From Caproiciproducens sp. CPB-2 (GTDB lineage: Bacteria; Bacillota; Clostridia; Oscillospirales; Acutalibacteraceae), in NCBI RefSeq assembly GCF_036287215.1, contig NZ_CP142860.1, positions 1,426,001 to 1,490,000 of the forward strand: DNA of 64,000 bases, given 5' to 3'. Of this stretch, positions 25,727 through 34,859 are shown one piece after another. How positions within the stretch are numbered: the first letter of the stretch is position 1; every line of letters begins with the position of its first letter. Under the pieces are notes generated by a model, which did not search any database, had not been told where the DNA came from, and saw nothing but the letters and a program-made list of their open reading frames with translations. Made by a program: the position numbers and the translations under genes.

Positions 25727-26950
25727 TTGACGGATACGAATCAACGCGTTGAGCTGCTTTCCCCTGTGGGTGACAGGGAACGGCTCGGCGCGGCAATCAG
25801 CTTTGGCGCCGACGCGGTTTATCTGGCGGGACAGGAGTTCGGCATGCGCACGGCGCCGTCCAATTTTACAAACGAAGAACTGGTTCAGGCGGTGCGATAC
25901 GCGCACGGAAAAAACGTCAAGGTCTATCTGACCTGCAACACCGTGCCGCACAACGACGAACTCTCGCGTCTGCCGGAATTTCTGCGGTTTGCGCAGGAAG
26001 CCGGGGTGGACGCGCTGATCATCGCGGATTTCGGGGTGATGGCGATGGCGAAGAAATACGCTCCGAAGGTGGATATCCACATGTCCACACAGGCCGGCGT
26101 CGCGAACTACGTCAGCGCCCGCGAGCTATACGGTCTGGGCGCTTCCCGCGTTGTGCTGGCGCGCGAGCTGAGCCTCGGGGAAATTGCGGAAATCCGCGCC
26201 AAAACGCCCCGGGAGCTTGAACTGGAGGTTTTTGTGCACGGCGCTATGTGCGTTTCGTTTTCCGGCCGCTGCCTGTTGTCCAGTTATCTGACCGGGCGCG
26301 ACGCGAACCGCGGCGACTGCGCGCAGCCATGCCGCTGGGAATACGCGCTGATGGAAGCCAAGCGCCCGGGCCAGTACATGCCGGTTTCCGAGGACGGCCA
26401 CGGCGCCTATATCCTGAATTCAAAAGATTTATGCATGGTCGAGTATATTCCGGAAATTCTGAAAACCGGCGTGACAAGCCTGAAAATAGAGGGCAGGGCA
26501 AAGTCCGCGTACTATGTTTCGGTGACGACCAACGCCTACCGGAACGCCATTGACGAATATTGCGCGGACCCGGAAAAAAAGGTCTCCCCATGGATCATGG
26601 AGGAGCTGAACAAGATCAGCCACCGCGAGTACAGCACCGGCTTCTACTTCGGGACCGAACCGGGGCAGGTGTACGGAAACGGCGGCTATGTGCGGGAATA
26701 CGATGTCATTGCCGTCTGTGAAAGCTATGAAAACGGCGTGGCGGCGCTTTCCCAGCGCAACCGCTTTTTCAAAGGCGATACCGCCGACGTGCTGGAGGCG
26801 GGAAACCGTCCGTTCCTGCTTCCGCTGAACGAATTATATGACGGGGACTGGAACCCGATCGATTCGGCGCCCCACGCCACGATGACCGTATTTCTGAAAA
26901 CCGACCGGCCCATAAAAAAGGGCGCAATCCTGCGCAAGGCAAGAACCTAA
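25727..26950 (+). CDS. Peptidase U32 family protein (TrhP/YrrO-like)
   Basis: The 407-aa protein matches U32: ELLSPVGDRERLGAAISFGADAVYL at the start and the family signature ELEVFVHGAMCVSFSGRCLLSSYLTGRDANRGDCAQPCRW with its iron-sulphur-type Cys. Members next to mltG in Firmicutes act in tRNA U34 hydroxylation (ho5U) rather than proteolysis. I chose TTG 25727 with GGAGGA 6 nt upstream. A hairpin follows at 26999-27034. Confidence 0.9.
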   Translation: MTDTNQRVELLSPVGDRERLGAAISFGADAVYLAGQEFGMRTAPSNFTNEELVQAVRYAHGKNVKVYLTCNTVPHNDELSRLPEFLRFAQEAGVDALIIADFGVMAMAKKYAPKVDIHMSTQAGVANYVSARELYGLGASRVVLARELSLGEIAEIRAKTPRELELEVFVHGAMCVSFSGRCLLSSYLTGRDANRGDCAQPCRWEYALMEAKRPGQYMPVSEDGHGAYILNSKDLCMVEYIPEILKTGVTSLKIEGRAKSAYYVSVTTNAYRNAIDEYCADPEKKVSPWIMEELNKISHREYSTGFYFGTEPGQVYGNGGYVREYDVIAVCESYENGVAALSQRNRFFKGDTADVLEAGNRPFLLPLNELYDGDWNPIDSAPHATMTVFLKTDRPIKKGAILRKART

Positions 26951-26998
26951 CCTATCGTATCGATTCCATGCATTGGCAGGGAAAATCATGATTAAAGC

Positions 26999-27041
26999 TC
27001 CTCCATATTGGGAATCCTAACCAGTATGGGGGAGTGTTTTT
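26999..27041 (+). promoter_or_regulatory. Hairpin that contains the ribosome site of the PBP gene
   Basis: ctcctccatattgg (26999-27012) pairs with ccagtatgggggag (27021-27034), followed by tgttttt and the ATG at 27042. The 3' arm contains the only Shine-Dalgarno sequence of the next gene. It can act as a terminator for the U32 gene and as a block on translation of the PBP. Confidence 0.6.
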
Positions 27042-28643
27042 ATGGAAAAAAGAACAGCCGCTTTTTTCGGTGTATTTATGCTTTGTCTGTTTCTCTGCGT
27101 TTTAAGCCTGTACACGGTGTCGGACGGCGCCCAGCTTGCCGCGACCGCCGACAACCAGAGCAGTTACAAGCTGGTTGTGGCAAAAACAAGAGGGACCATT
27201 TACGACTGCAATAAAGTCTCTTTGACGGGCGCGGATACGGAGTACGCCGCCGCCATTGCGCCGAGCGTGGAGGGGGCGGCGGCGCTCAGCAAGGTGCTGA
27301 CGGAAAAGGAGCTGGAGAGTGTTTATCCATCCCTGACCGCGGGCAAGCCGTTTGCCCTGAAGCTGCCGAAAAGCATTACCGCAAACGGGATCGACGTATT
27401 TCCCGTTGAGAAAAGGTATGCCGACAAACAGCCCGCCGTTCACATCATAGGCTATCTGGACGGCTCCGGTGCGGGCGCCGCCGGGATAGAAAAAGCGTTC
27501 AACAAGCAGCTGACGCAGAATCAGGGGCAGATTTCCGTCACCTATAAGGTGGACGCCGTCAACCGCGTGCTGGCGGGAGAGGACAAAAAAATCAGCGATT
27601 CCTCGTACCTGCACAACAGCGGGGTCGTGCTGACAATCGATAAGAATATTCAGGAAATCGCCGAAGAAGCCGCCGGGAAATATCTGACCAAGGGCGCGGT
27701 GATCGTTACGGAGGTGCCGTCGTGCAAAATCCGCGCGATGGTCAGCCTGCCCGACTTTTCACCGAACAACATCGCGACGGCGCTGAAAGCGGAGGGCTCT
27801 CCGCTCGTCAACCGCTGCCTTTCCGCGTATAACGTGGGTTCCGTATTCAAGCTCGTTTCCGCCTCCGCGGCTTTGGAATACGGCATTTCACCGGACACCC
27901 AGTACACCTGCACCGGCTCGATCGACGTGGACGGCGGCATTTTCCATTGCTTTAACGGAGAGAGCCATGGCGCCGAAAATATGAAATCGGCGATCGCGCA
28001 GTCCTGCAACACCTATTTCATCAGTCTCATGAAGCAGGTGCCCCAGGCCCAGTTCCTGCTGATGGCACAGAGCATGGGCTTTGGCCGTTCCTTTGAGATC
28101 GCGCCGGGCGTCTCGTCGGCTTCGGGCAATCTTCCCACCTTAAAAAGCCTCAATATCCCGAGGGCTTTGGCGAACTTTTCGTTCGGGCAGGGGGATCTGA
28201 CCGCCACGCCTCTGCAGATTGCGGCAATGGTGAACGCGATCGCAAGCAACGGGGAGTATACCCAGCCCTACCTGTACGAGGGTCTTGTGGATGAAAATCT
28301 GAAATACACGGCGAAAGCGCCCGCACAGGAAAGCACTCAGGTGATTTCACAGAACACGGTGGACCTGCTCCGGGATTTTATGAAGGAATCCATTGAGACG
28401 GGAACCAGCAAAAAAGGCAAACCGGCCAAGGGCGGGGCGGGCGCGAAAACCGCGACCGCCCAGACGGGACGGTATGTGAACGGGGTGGAGGCGGTGGAAT
28501 CCTGGTTTTCCGGGTTCTATCCGTATGAAAATCCGAAGTACGTGATCACGGTGTTTGCGGAGGACGGCACCGGCGGCGGCGCGACCTGCGGACCGGTCTT
28601 CAAGCAGATTGCCGACGCGCTGGCCGATAAAATCGGTCAATAA
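27042..28643 (+). CDS. Penicillin-binding protein 2 family transpeptidase (PbpA/SpoVD-like)
   Basis: The 533-aa protein has an N-terminal membrane anchor (about residues 7-25), a short dimerisation region and a transpeptidase domain. SVFK (about 266-269) holds the catalytic Ser, SCN (about 321) is the second motif, and KTA followed by TAQTG (about 468) replaces the usual KTG. It cross-links peptidoglycan with a SEDS partner, not seen here. No PASTA domains are present, unlike most SpoVD/PBP2x. Length and missing PASTA favour a PbpA-like elongation or sporulation enzyme. Confidence 0.88.
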   Translation: MEKRTAAFFGVFMLCLFLCVLSLYTVSDGAQLAATADNQSSYKLVVAKTRGTIYDCNKVSLTGADTEYAAAIAPSVEGAAALSKVLTEKELESVYPSLTAGKPFALKLPKSITANGIDVFPVEKRYADKQPAVHIIGYLDGSGAGAAGIEKAFNKQLTQNQGQISVTYKVDAVNRVLAGEDKKISDSSYLHNSGVVLTIDKNIQEIAEEAAGKYLTKGAVIVTEVPSCKIRAMVSLPDFSPNNIATALKAEGSPLVNRCLSAYNVGSVFKLVSASAALEYGISPDTQYTCTGSIDVDGGIFHCFNGESHGAENMKSAIAQSCNTYFISLMKQVPQAQFLLMAQSMGFGRSFEIAPGVSSASGNLPTLKSLNIPRALANFSFGQGDLTATPLQIAAMVNAIASNGEYTQPYLYEGLVDENLKYTAKAPAQESTQVISQNTVDLLRDFMKESIETGTSKKGKPAKGGAGAKTATAQTGRYVNGVEAVESWFSGFYPYENPKYVITVFAEDGTGGGATCGPVFKQIADALADKIGQ

Positions 28644-28655
28644 CCGACAACTATA

Positions 28656-28684
28656 TTGACAAGCCGCGGGATTCAGTTTATAAT
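28656..28684 (+). promoter_or_regulatory. Promoter of the alaS T-box leader
   Basis: TTGACA (28656-28661) and TATAAT (28679-28684) are spaced by 17 bp; this is a consensus promoter starting the leader at about 28691. Confidence 0.85.
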
Positions 28685-28690
28685 CAGGAT

Positions 28691-28951
28691 GAAATAAAAT
28701 GAATAGTGCCGGGAACCCCGGCACAGCAATAAGGGCGATGAAGGGTACGAAGGTGCCGGGCACTGCAAAAGAGAGGAAATTCACGGCTGAAAGATTTCCG
28801 CGGCTGCCGTCACCGAAGCCAACCCGCAGCCCCGCGGTGAAGAACCGCGGCGTTTTCCCCGCGTTAAGGGGGTTCAAGCGGCGCTCAGGCGCAATTTGGG
28901 TGGTACCACGGATTTCTCCGTCCCATTGTGGACGGTGAAGTCTATTTTTTT
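28691..28951 (+). ncRNA. T-box riboswitch leader of alaS
   Basis: The conserved T-box AATTTGGGTGGTACCACGG (28893-28911) holds the TGGT that pairs with the tRNA acceptor end. It is followed by a terminator, CTCCGTCC...GGACGGTGAAGTCT and seven T. Upstream, AGAGAGG and GGCTGAAAG are typical of the stem II/III region. Uncharged tRNA-Ala would stabilise the antiterminator. The specifier codon in stem I is not firmly placed; a GCA near 28762-28770 is possible. Amino-acid identity comes from the downstream alaS. Confidence 0.9.
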
Positions 28952-29013
28952 GCGGCGCGCCGCAATTTCAAAGTCAATTATTTTTGCCTGACAGGCGGAA
29001 TGGAGTTATTGCA

Positions 29014-31644
29014 ATGGAATGGACAGGGTTAAATGAACTGCGTGAAAAGTATCTGTCGTTTTTTGAATCGAAGGGGCATCTGCGCCTGCAGAGCTTTTCG
29101 CTGATTCCCAAGGACGACAACAGCCTTTTGCTGATTAATTCCGGCATGGCGCCGATGAAAAAATATTTTACCGGAGAGGTGACTCCCCCGCGCAAAAGAG
29201 TGACGACCTGCCAGAAATGCATCCGTACGCCGGACATTGAGCGCGTCGGCATCACCGCCCGGCACGGCACCTATTTTGAGATGCTGGGCAATTTTTCCTT
29301 CGGCGATTATTTTAAGCATGAGGCCACCGCGTGGGCGTGGGAATTCTGCACCAAAGTGCTCGAAATGCCGGTGGATAAGCTTTGGGTCACCATTTATACC
29401 GATGACGACGAAGCGTTTGAAATCTGGACGAAGGAAGTCGGCGTCGACCCGTTGCACATTGTCCGCCTGGGAAAAGAGGACAATTTCTGGGAGCACGGCT
29501 CCGGCCCCTGCGGCCCCTGCTCCGAAATCTATTTTGACCGTGGCGAACAGTACGGCTGCGGCTCGCCGACCTGCGGCGTAGGCTGCGACTGCGACCGCTA
29601 CGTCGAATTCTGGAACGTGGTGTTCTCCCAGTTCAACAGCGACGGCAAGGGCAACTACCCGCCGATGGAGCATCCGAATATCGACACCGGCATGGGGCTG
29701 GAGCGCCTTGCCTGCATCATGCAGGGCGTGGACAACCTGTTCCTTGTCGATACCGTCCAGAACATCATGAAGCATATCTGCCGCATTTCCGGCGTCAAAT
29801 ACGGCGACGACCCGAAAAAGGACATTTCCCTGCGGGTCATCACCGACCATATCCGCAGCACCACCTTTATGATCGGCGACGGCGTCATGCCGTCCAACGA
29901 GGGCCGCGGCTACGTCCTGCGCCGCCTGCTGCGCCGTGCCGCGCGCCACGGGCGCCTGCTCGGGATCAGCCGCACGTTCCTTGCGGAGGTTGCGCAGACG
30001 GTCATTGACGAGAATAAAAACGCATATCCCGAACTGGATGAAAAACGCGCCATGATCACAAAGCTCATCGGCGTGGAGGAAGAAAGCTTTGCAAAAACGA
30101 TCGATCAGGGGCTTCAGCTTCTGGGCGGCTATATCGACAACAGCGGCAACAAGGTCTTTTCCGGCGCGGACGCGTTCCGCCTCAACGATACCTACGGCTT
30201 CCCGATCGACCTGACAAAGGAAATTTTAGCGGAGCGCGGCATGACCGTTGATGAAGAGGAGTTTCAGCACCTGATGCGGGAGCAGCGCGAACGCGCGCGG
30301 GCCGCGAGAAAGAACGCCGGAGCGGACGCCTGGGAAGGCGAAAGCGACCTGCTCGAAAATATTCCGGAAACCAGATTTCTCGGCTATGGGCAGATGGAGA
30401 CCGTGGCAAAGGTCCTTGCGATTATCCGCGGCGGCGAACGCGTACAATCCGCAACCGCGGGCGACGAAATCACCCTGGTGCTCGATAGGACCGCTTTCTA
30501 CGCGGAAAGCGGCGGTCAGGTCGGCGATACCGGTTCCGTCGAGTCCGCCGACGCGATGCTGGAGGTCAGAAATACCACCAAGAACCACGCGAAAAATTAT
30601 CTGCATCACGCCGTTGTGACGGCCGGGCAGATCAGCGTCGATGAAGAAGTCAAAGCTTCTGTGGACCGGGAAAGACGCCTCGCAATTATGCGCAACCACA
30701 CGACCGCGCATCTGCTTCAGGCCGCGCTGCGCAGGGTGCTGGGCGACCACGTGGAGCAGGCCGGACAGCTTGTCAATGAAAAGCATGTCCGCTTCGACTT
30801 TACGCATTTTTCCGCTCTGACGAAGGAAGAGCTAAAAAAGGTCGAACAGCTTGTCAATCAGGTGATTTTGAGCGGAACAAACGTGGAGTGCCGTGAAATG
30901 CCGATCGAAGAGGCAAAGAAGCTGGGCGCGATGGCCCTGTTCGGCGAAAAATACGGCGATATCGTCCGCGTCGTCACCGTCGGCGATTTCAGCCGTGAAT
31001 TCTGCGGCGGTACCCATATGGACAACACCGCGAAAATCGGCCTGTTTAAAATCCTGTCGGAAAGCTCCGTCGCCGCCGGCGTGCGCCGGATCGAGGGCGT
31101 TACCGGCACGGGCATGCTCGATTTGCTGAACCGTACCATCGGCGAGATCGACGAGGCGGCAGCCGCATTGAAGCTGAACAATTCCTCCGAGCTGGTGCAG
31201 AAAGCAGCCCAGCTTTCCGCAGAGCTGAAGGAAAAGGACAGGACCATAGAGGCGCTCAACTCCAGGCTGGCGGGAATTCAGATCGACAGCCTGATTGCCG
31301 GCGCAAAGCAGGTGGGCGGCGTTCAGGTCATCACCGCCGTGTTCCCCGGAACGGAGCCGGACGCGCTGCGCGCCCTCTGCGACAAAGCGCGTGACCATGC
31401 CCCGGACATGGTTGCCGTGTTTGCCGGAACCCGGGACGGAAAGGCCAACATCGCCGCGTGCGTCGCTAAGGAAGCACTGGCGAAGGGCGTCAACGCCGGT
31501 CAGATTGTGCGCGCGGTCGCACAGCTTGCGGGCGGCAACGGCGGCGGCAGGGCGGACAGTGCCATGGCCGGTGCGAAGGATTTGTCAAAGCTGGACGGCG
31601 CTCTGGCGGAAGTTGAGAAAATTGTTGCCAATATGCTCAAATGA
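29014..31644 (+). CDS. alaS: Alanyl-tRNA synthetase
   Basis: The 876-aa enzyme has the usual full length. The class II core includes FFESKGH, NSGMAPMKKYFTGE and GPCSEIYFD, the tRNA-recognition domain follows, and the editing domain carries HTTAHLLQAALR and CGGTHMDNT (zinc ligands HxxxH ... CxxxH). A C-Ala domain ends the protein (GGGNGGGRADSAMAG). ATG 29014 follows GGAG by 8 nt; an in-frame TTG lies ten codons upstream. Controlled by the T-box leader. Confidence 0.98.
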   Translation: MEWTGLNELREKYLSFFESKGHLRLQSFSLIPKDDNSLLLINSGMAPMKKYFTGEVTPPRKRVTTCQKCIRTPDIERVGITARHGTYFEMLGNFSFGDYFKHEATAWAWEFCTKVLEMPVDKLWVTIYTDDDEAFEIWTKEVGVDPLHIVRLGKEDNFWEHGSGPCGPCSEIYFDRGEQYGCGSPTCGVGCDCDRYVEFWNVVFSQFNSDGKGNYPPMEHPNIDTGMGLERLACIMQGVDNLFLVDTVQNIMKHICRISGVKYGDDPKKDISLRVITDHIRSTTFMIGDGVMPSNEGRGYVLRRLLRRAARHGRLLGISRTFLAEVAQTVIDENKNAYPELDEKRAMITKLIGVEEESFAKTIDQGLQLLGGYIDNSGNKVFSGADAFRLNDTYGFPIDLTKEILAERGMTVDEEEFQHLMREQRERARAARKNAGADAWEGESDLLENIPETRFLGYGQMETVAKVLAIIRGGERVQSATAGDEITLVLDRTAFYAESGGQVGDTGSVESADAMLEVRNTTKNHAKNYLHHAVVTAGQISVDEEVKASVDRERRLAIMRNHTTAHLLQAALRRVLGDHVEQAGQLVNEKHVRFDFTHFSALTKEELKKVEQLVNQVILSGTNVECREMPIEEAKKLGAMALFGEKYGDIVRVVTVGDFSREFCGGTHMDNTAKIGLFKILSESSVAAGVRRIEGVTGTGMLDLLNRTIGEIDEAAAALKLNNSSELVQKAAQLSAELKEKDRTIEALNSRLAGIQIDSLIAGAKQVGGVQVITAVFPGTEPDALRALCDKARDHAPDMVAVFAGTRDGKANIAACVAKEALAKGVNAGQIVRAVAQLAGGNGGGRADSAMAGAKDLSKLDGALAEVEKIVANMLK

Positions 31645-31690
31645 TACTATAATAATAGCGTTGCATTGTTAGAACAAAGGAGGTCTCGGT

Positions 31691-32029
31691 GTGGACTGCG
31701 TGTTTTGTAAAATAGCGAACGGCGAAATTCCCAGTAAAAAGGCATATGAGGATGACCGTGTGCTGGCGTTTTACGATCTGGATCCCCAGGCGCCCGTGCA
31801 TATTCTGATGATTCCAAAAGAACATATTCAGTCTGTGGAAGATATCACGGAGGAAAACAGCGCGATTGTCGCCCATATTTTTGAAGTGGCGGCAAAGCTC
31901 GCAAAAGAAAACAATCTGGAAAAAGGGTTTCGTGTTGTCAGCAATGTGGGGAAGGACGGCGGCCAGAGCGTGCCGCACCTGCATTTCCACCTGCTTGGGG
32001 GCCGTTCCATGAAGTGGCCTCCGGGCTGA
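31691..32029 (+). CDS. HIT family nucleotide hydrolase/transferase
   Basis: The 112-aa protein starts MDCVFCKIANGEIPSKKAYEDD and ends with the histidine triad VPHLHFHLLGG. This is the HINT/PKCI-like branch that hydrolyses adenosine 5'-phosphoramidates. The start is GTG 31691 after AAAGGAGGT. Confidence 0.95.
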   Translation: MDCVFCKIANGEIPSKKAYEDDRVLAFYDLDPQAPVHILMIPKEHIQSVEDITEENSAIVAHIFEVAAKLAKENNLEKGFRVVSNVGKDGGQSVPHLHFHLLGGRSMKWPPG

Positions 32030-32068
32030 TAAACAGCGTTTGATTTCAATCGGAAAGGTCGAATAATA

Positions 32069-32608
32069 ATGGGTGAATATTACAAGATGACAATTGCGGG
32101 CTGCAAGCGCGAATTGCCGATTTGTCCGATCAGCGACACGCTCGACATCGCGGGCTTTGTGATGCTCGGCGACGTGGAGATCACGGAAAAAACGGCGGCC
32201 GCGCTTCTCAAGAAATGCCCGGAGCATGATGTCGTCGTCACGGCGGAAACGAAGGGGATCCCGCTCTGCTATGAAATGGCCCGTCAGGGCTGCCGCCGTT
32301 ATATTGTCGCGCGCAAAAGCGTAAAAGCATACATGCGCAACCCCATTCACGTAGAGGTGAAATCCATCACCACGGATCATGTGCAGAAGCTTTATCTTGC
32401 GGAAGACGATTATAAGGGACTGAACGGCAAGCGCGTCCTGATTGTGGACGACGTGATCAGCACGGGGGAATCCCTTGCTGCGATGGAGGACCTTGTCAGG
32501 CAGTTCGGCGGCAATATTGTCGGCCGCGCCTGCGTGCTCGCCGAGGGCGACGCCAAGGACAGGGACGATATTATTTATCTGGAGCCTCTGCCGTTGTTTT
32601 TTAAATAA
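32069..32608 (+). CDS. Type I phosphoribosyltransferase (adenine-PRT-like)
   Basis: The 179-aa protein has the PRPP loop RVLIVDDVISTGESL (about residues 121-135) and a flexible hood. Layout is APRT- or PurR-effector-like (VVVTAETKGIPLCYEMA, RKSVKAYM). The base specificity is not clear; true Apt is usually closer to 170 aa with a different N-terminus. Short spacing to the HIT gene suggests co-transcription. Confidence 0.85.
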   Translation: MGEYYKMTIAGCKRELPICPISDTLDIAGFVMLGDVEITEKTAAALLKKCPEHDVVVTAETKGIPLCYEMARQGCRRYIVARKSVKAYMRNPIHVEVKSITTDHVQKLYLAEDDYKGLNGKRVLIVDDVISTGESLAAMEDLVRQFGGNIVGRACVLAEGDAKDRDDIIYLEPLPLFFK

Positions 32609-32635
32609 TCCGGACATTTTTATTTCGGGGGAGTT

Positions 32636-34858
32636 ATGATGAAGCGGCCGCTTGTGCTGGTGGGTTTTTGTTATCTGCTGACACTGGCGGCCGCCGTTTA
32701 TTTTGGCCCGGAGTTATCGCTGGTTCTTGCCTGTGCCTCTCTGGCGGGGTTCCTGATTACCGCGCTGGCGCCGAAAACGCGTGCTGTTGGCGTGTTTCCC
32801 GCCGCACTGCTTGCGGTGACGCTGGCGTTCGGCAGCTTTTACGCGGTTCATCAGTCCCAGGTGGAACCGGCGGAGCTGCTTGCCGGCCGGGACGCGGTGA
32901 TCGACGGTACTGTCTGCGAGCTTCCCTATCAGGCGTACAACCGGTTTTATTATATTGTGGAAGTCAACGACATCTCCCTGAAAGACGCCCCCAGGCCGCT
33001 GAAAATACGGATTTCGTCACAGGGCGCTCTGAATGTGGAGCCGTATTCCCATATCCAAGGGAAGGTGCATCTGTTCCTGCCTTCGGGCGGGGAGGGCTAT
33101 TCCTCGCGCTCCTACTATGCTTCCAAGGGAATCACCCTGTTTTCCTACCTTTATGAATATGAAAGCGTGCGGGTGAGTCCCCCTGCGCGAAAGCCGCCGT
33201 ACTATTACGCGCTGAAGCTTCGGTCCGCGCTGCTGAAATCCGTCCGCTCCATGCTGCCTCCCAGTGAGGCCAGGCTGGTCAACGGGGTCCTTTTCGGCGA
33301 TCAGACCAGCCTTTCCCCACAGGTGACCGCCGATTTCCGTGCTATCGGCGTCTCCCATATCTTATCCGTTTCCGGGCTGCACATGACGACGATGGCCGAG
33401 CTGATCCTGATGCTGCTTCTGTTTTTCAGGGTGCCGAAGAAGCCCGCGGCGGCTTTGGCCGGTGTCGGCGTGGTCTGCTTTATGGCGGTTACCTGCTTTG
33501 TCCCGTCCGTTACGCGCAGCGGGGTGATGTGTCTGATTTACCTTTCGGGCATGCTTTTGTCCCGTCATCCGGATTCGTTGAATTCCCTGAGCATTTCCGT
33601 GCTGCTGATCGGCTGGTCGAACCCGTACGCCGCCGCGGACGTGGGCTTGCTGCTCTCGTTTTCCGCAACACTGGGGCTGATTTTATTTTCCGGACAGACG
33701 GCTGGCTATTTGAACCGGAAATATGATAAAATAAAGAAGATCGGTCCCCTTGTGCGCGGGGTCAACGGGATTCTGGGGACCACCGTATGGGCGGTGCTCT
33801 TTACGCTGCCGATCGTCATCCTTTCCTTTCAAAGCGTTTCGCTCGCCGCGCCGGTCGCCAACCTTCTGGAGCTGGTCCCTTCCACGCTGATGATGAATTT
33901 TGCGGCCATTGCCGCCGTGATCAATCTGATCGCCCCACAGTCCTTCCTCGCCATGCCGTTTGCGCTGGTTTCGGGGCTGCTGGCGAAATATATGCTTGCC
34001 TGCGCGCACTGGCTCGCGCAAACTCCGTTCGCCTCTGTTTCGGCGTCCTACGGCTTTGTGACGCTCTGGCTCTCCGGTACGCTTCTTTTGACTGCCGCGA
34101 CCGTCCTGATGATGAAAAGCCGGAAGCTGTTTCGGGTCACCGCGCTGCTTTCGCTGATTTTGCTTCTGACAGGTATTTTTTCCTATCAGCTCTCCATGCG
34201 CAACGTGACGCGCCTTGCCGTTCTGGACGGCGCCGGGTCCGTCGTTCTTACGCGCAACGGCCGCGCGGCGGTGATCGGCTGCGGAGGCTTTCGCTCCGAA
34301 ACCATCGGCAGCTATCTGCGCAGCCAGGGGGTAACGGGGCTGGACGTCCTTCAGCCGCTGACCCTGACGGCGGAGGAAGCAAAAAACGCCGCGGAGCTGA
34401 TGAATGCGTTTACGCCGGACAGGCTTGTGATCCAAAAAGACGGGATGATCGATACGTTTATCCGAAAAGCGGTTCCGCAAACGGGGAGCGTGGCTCCATA
34501 CGATCTTTCTGCCGACACGAAATTGTGGAAGAATACGCAGGTGCAGACGCGGTTTGACGGCACCGCTTCCGCGGCGCGGATTACGTGCGGCGGCGTGTCG
34601 GTTCTGGTTTGCCCCGCCGGGGCAAACCTTGACGGCCTGCCGGAGAAATGGCTTGCCTCCGATTTTGTGGCGGCGGATTCCGTTCCGAAAAACGCAGACC
34701 TGTTTCATCCCCTGTTTACCATCTTTTCTGCGGATGGGGAAACGATGGGAGGAAACGTTTCACAGATAAAAAAGCTGAGCCCGATTGTGACGGGCGGCGC
34801 CGGGAATATTGTACTGCAGATCAAGGACGACGGGACTTTACAATTAAGGAGGGAGTAA
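32636..34858 (+). CDS. comEC: ComEC/Rec2-related membrane protein with a degenerate C-terminal domain
   Basis: The 740-aa protein has N-terminal helices, a DUF4131-type soluble domain, and the Competence channel domain (NGVLFGDQTSLSPQVTADFRAIGVSHILSVSGLHMT, about residues 215-250, then many helices). The C-terminal part aligns in layout with the metallo-beta-lactamase domain of ComEC, but its motifs are changed: VLDGAGS where DVGQGD is expected, IGCGG for IDTG, and no HxHxDH. The channel for DNA uptake may be kept while nuclease activity is lost. It overlaps the holA region closely; ComEC-HolA order is common in Firmicutes. Confidence 0.88.
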   Translation: MMKRPLVLVGFCYLLTLAAAVYFGPELSLVLACASLAGFLITALAPKTRAVGVFPAALLAVTLAFGSFYAVHQSQVEPAELLAGRDAVIDGTVCELPYQAYNRFYYIVEVNDISLKDAPRPLKIRISSQGALNVEPYSHIQGKVHLFLPSGGEGYSSRSYYASKGITLFSYLYEYESVRVSPPARKPPYYYALKLRSALLKSVRSMLPPSEARLVNGVLFGDQTSLSPQVTADFRAIGVSHILSVSGLHMTTMAELILMLLLFFRVPKKPAAALAGVGVVCFMAVTCFVPSVTRSGVMCLIYLSGMLLSRHPDSLNSLSISVLLIGWSNPYAAADVGLLLSFSATLGLILFSGQTAGYLNRKYDKIKKIGPLVRGVNGILGTTVWAVLFTLPIVILSFQSVSLAAPVANLLELVPSTLMMNFAAIAAVINLIAPQSFLAMPFALVSGLLAKYMLACAHWLAQTPFASVSASYGFVTLWLSGTLLLTAATVLMMKSRKLFRVTALLSLILLLTGIFSYQLSMRNVTRLAVLDGAGSVVLTRNGRAAVIGCGGFRSETIGSYLRSQGVTGLDVLQPLTLTAEEAKNAAELMNAFTPDRLVIQKDGMIDTFIRKAVPQTGSVAPYDLSADTKLWKNTQVQTRFDGTASAARITCGGVSVLVCPAGANLDGLPEKWLASDFVAADSVPKNADLFHPLFTIFSADGETMGGNVSQIKKLSPIVTGGAGNIVLQIKDDGTLQLRRE

Positions 34859-34859
34859 T

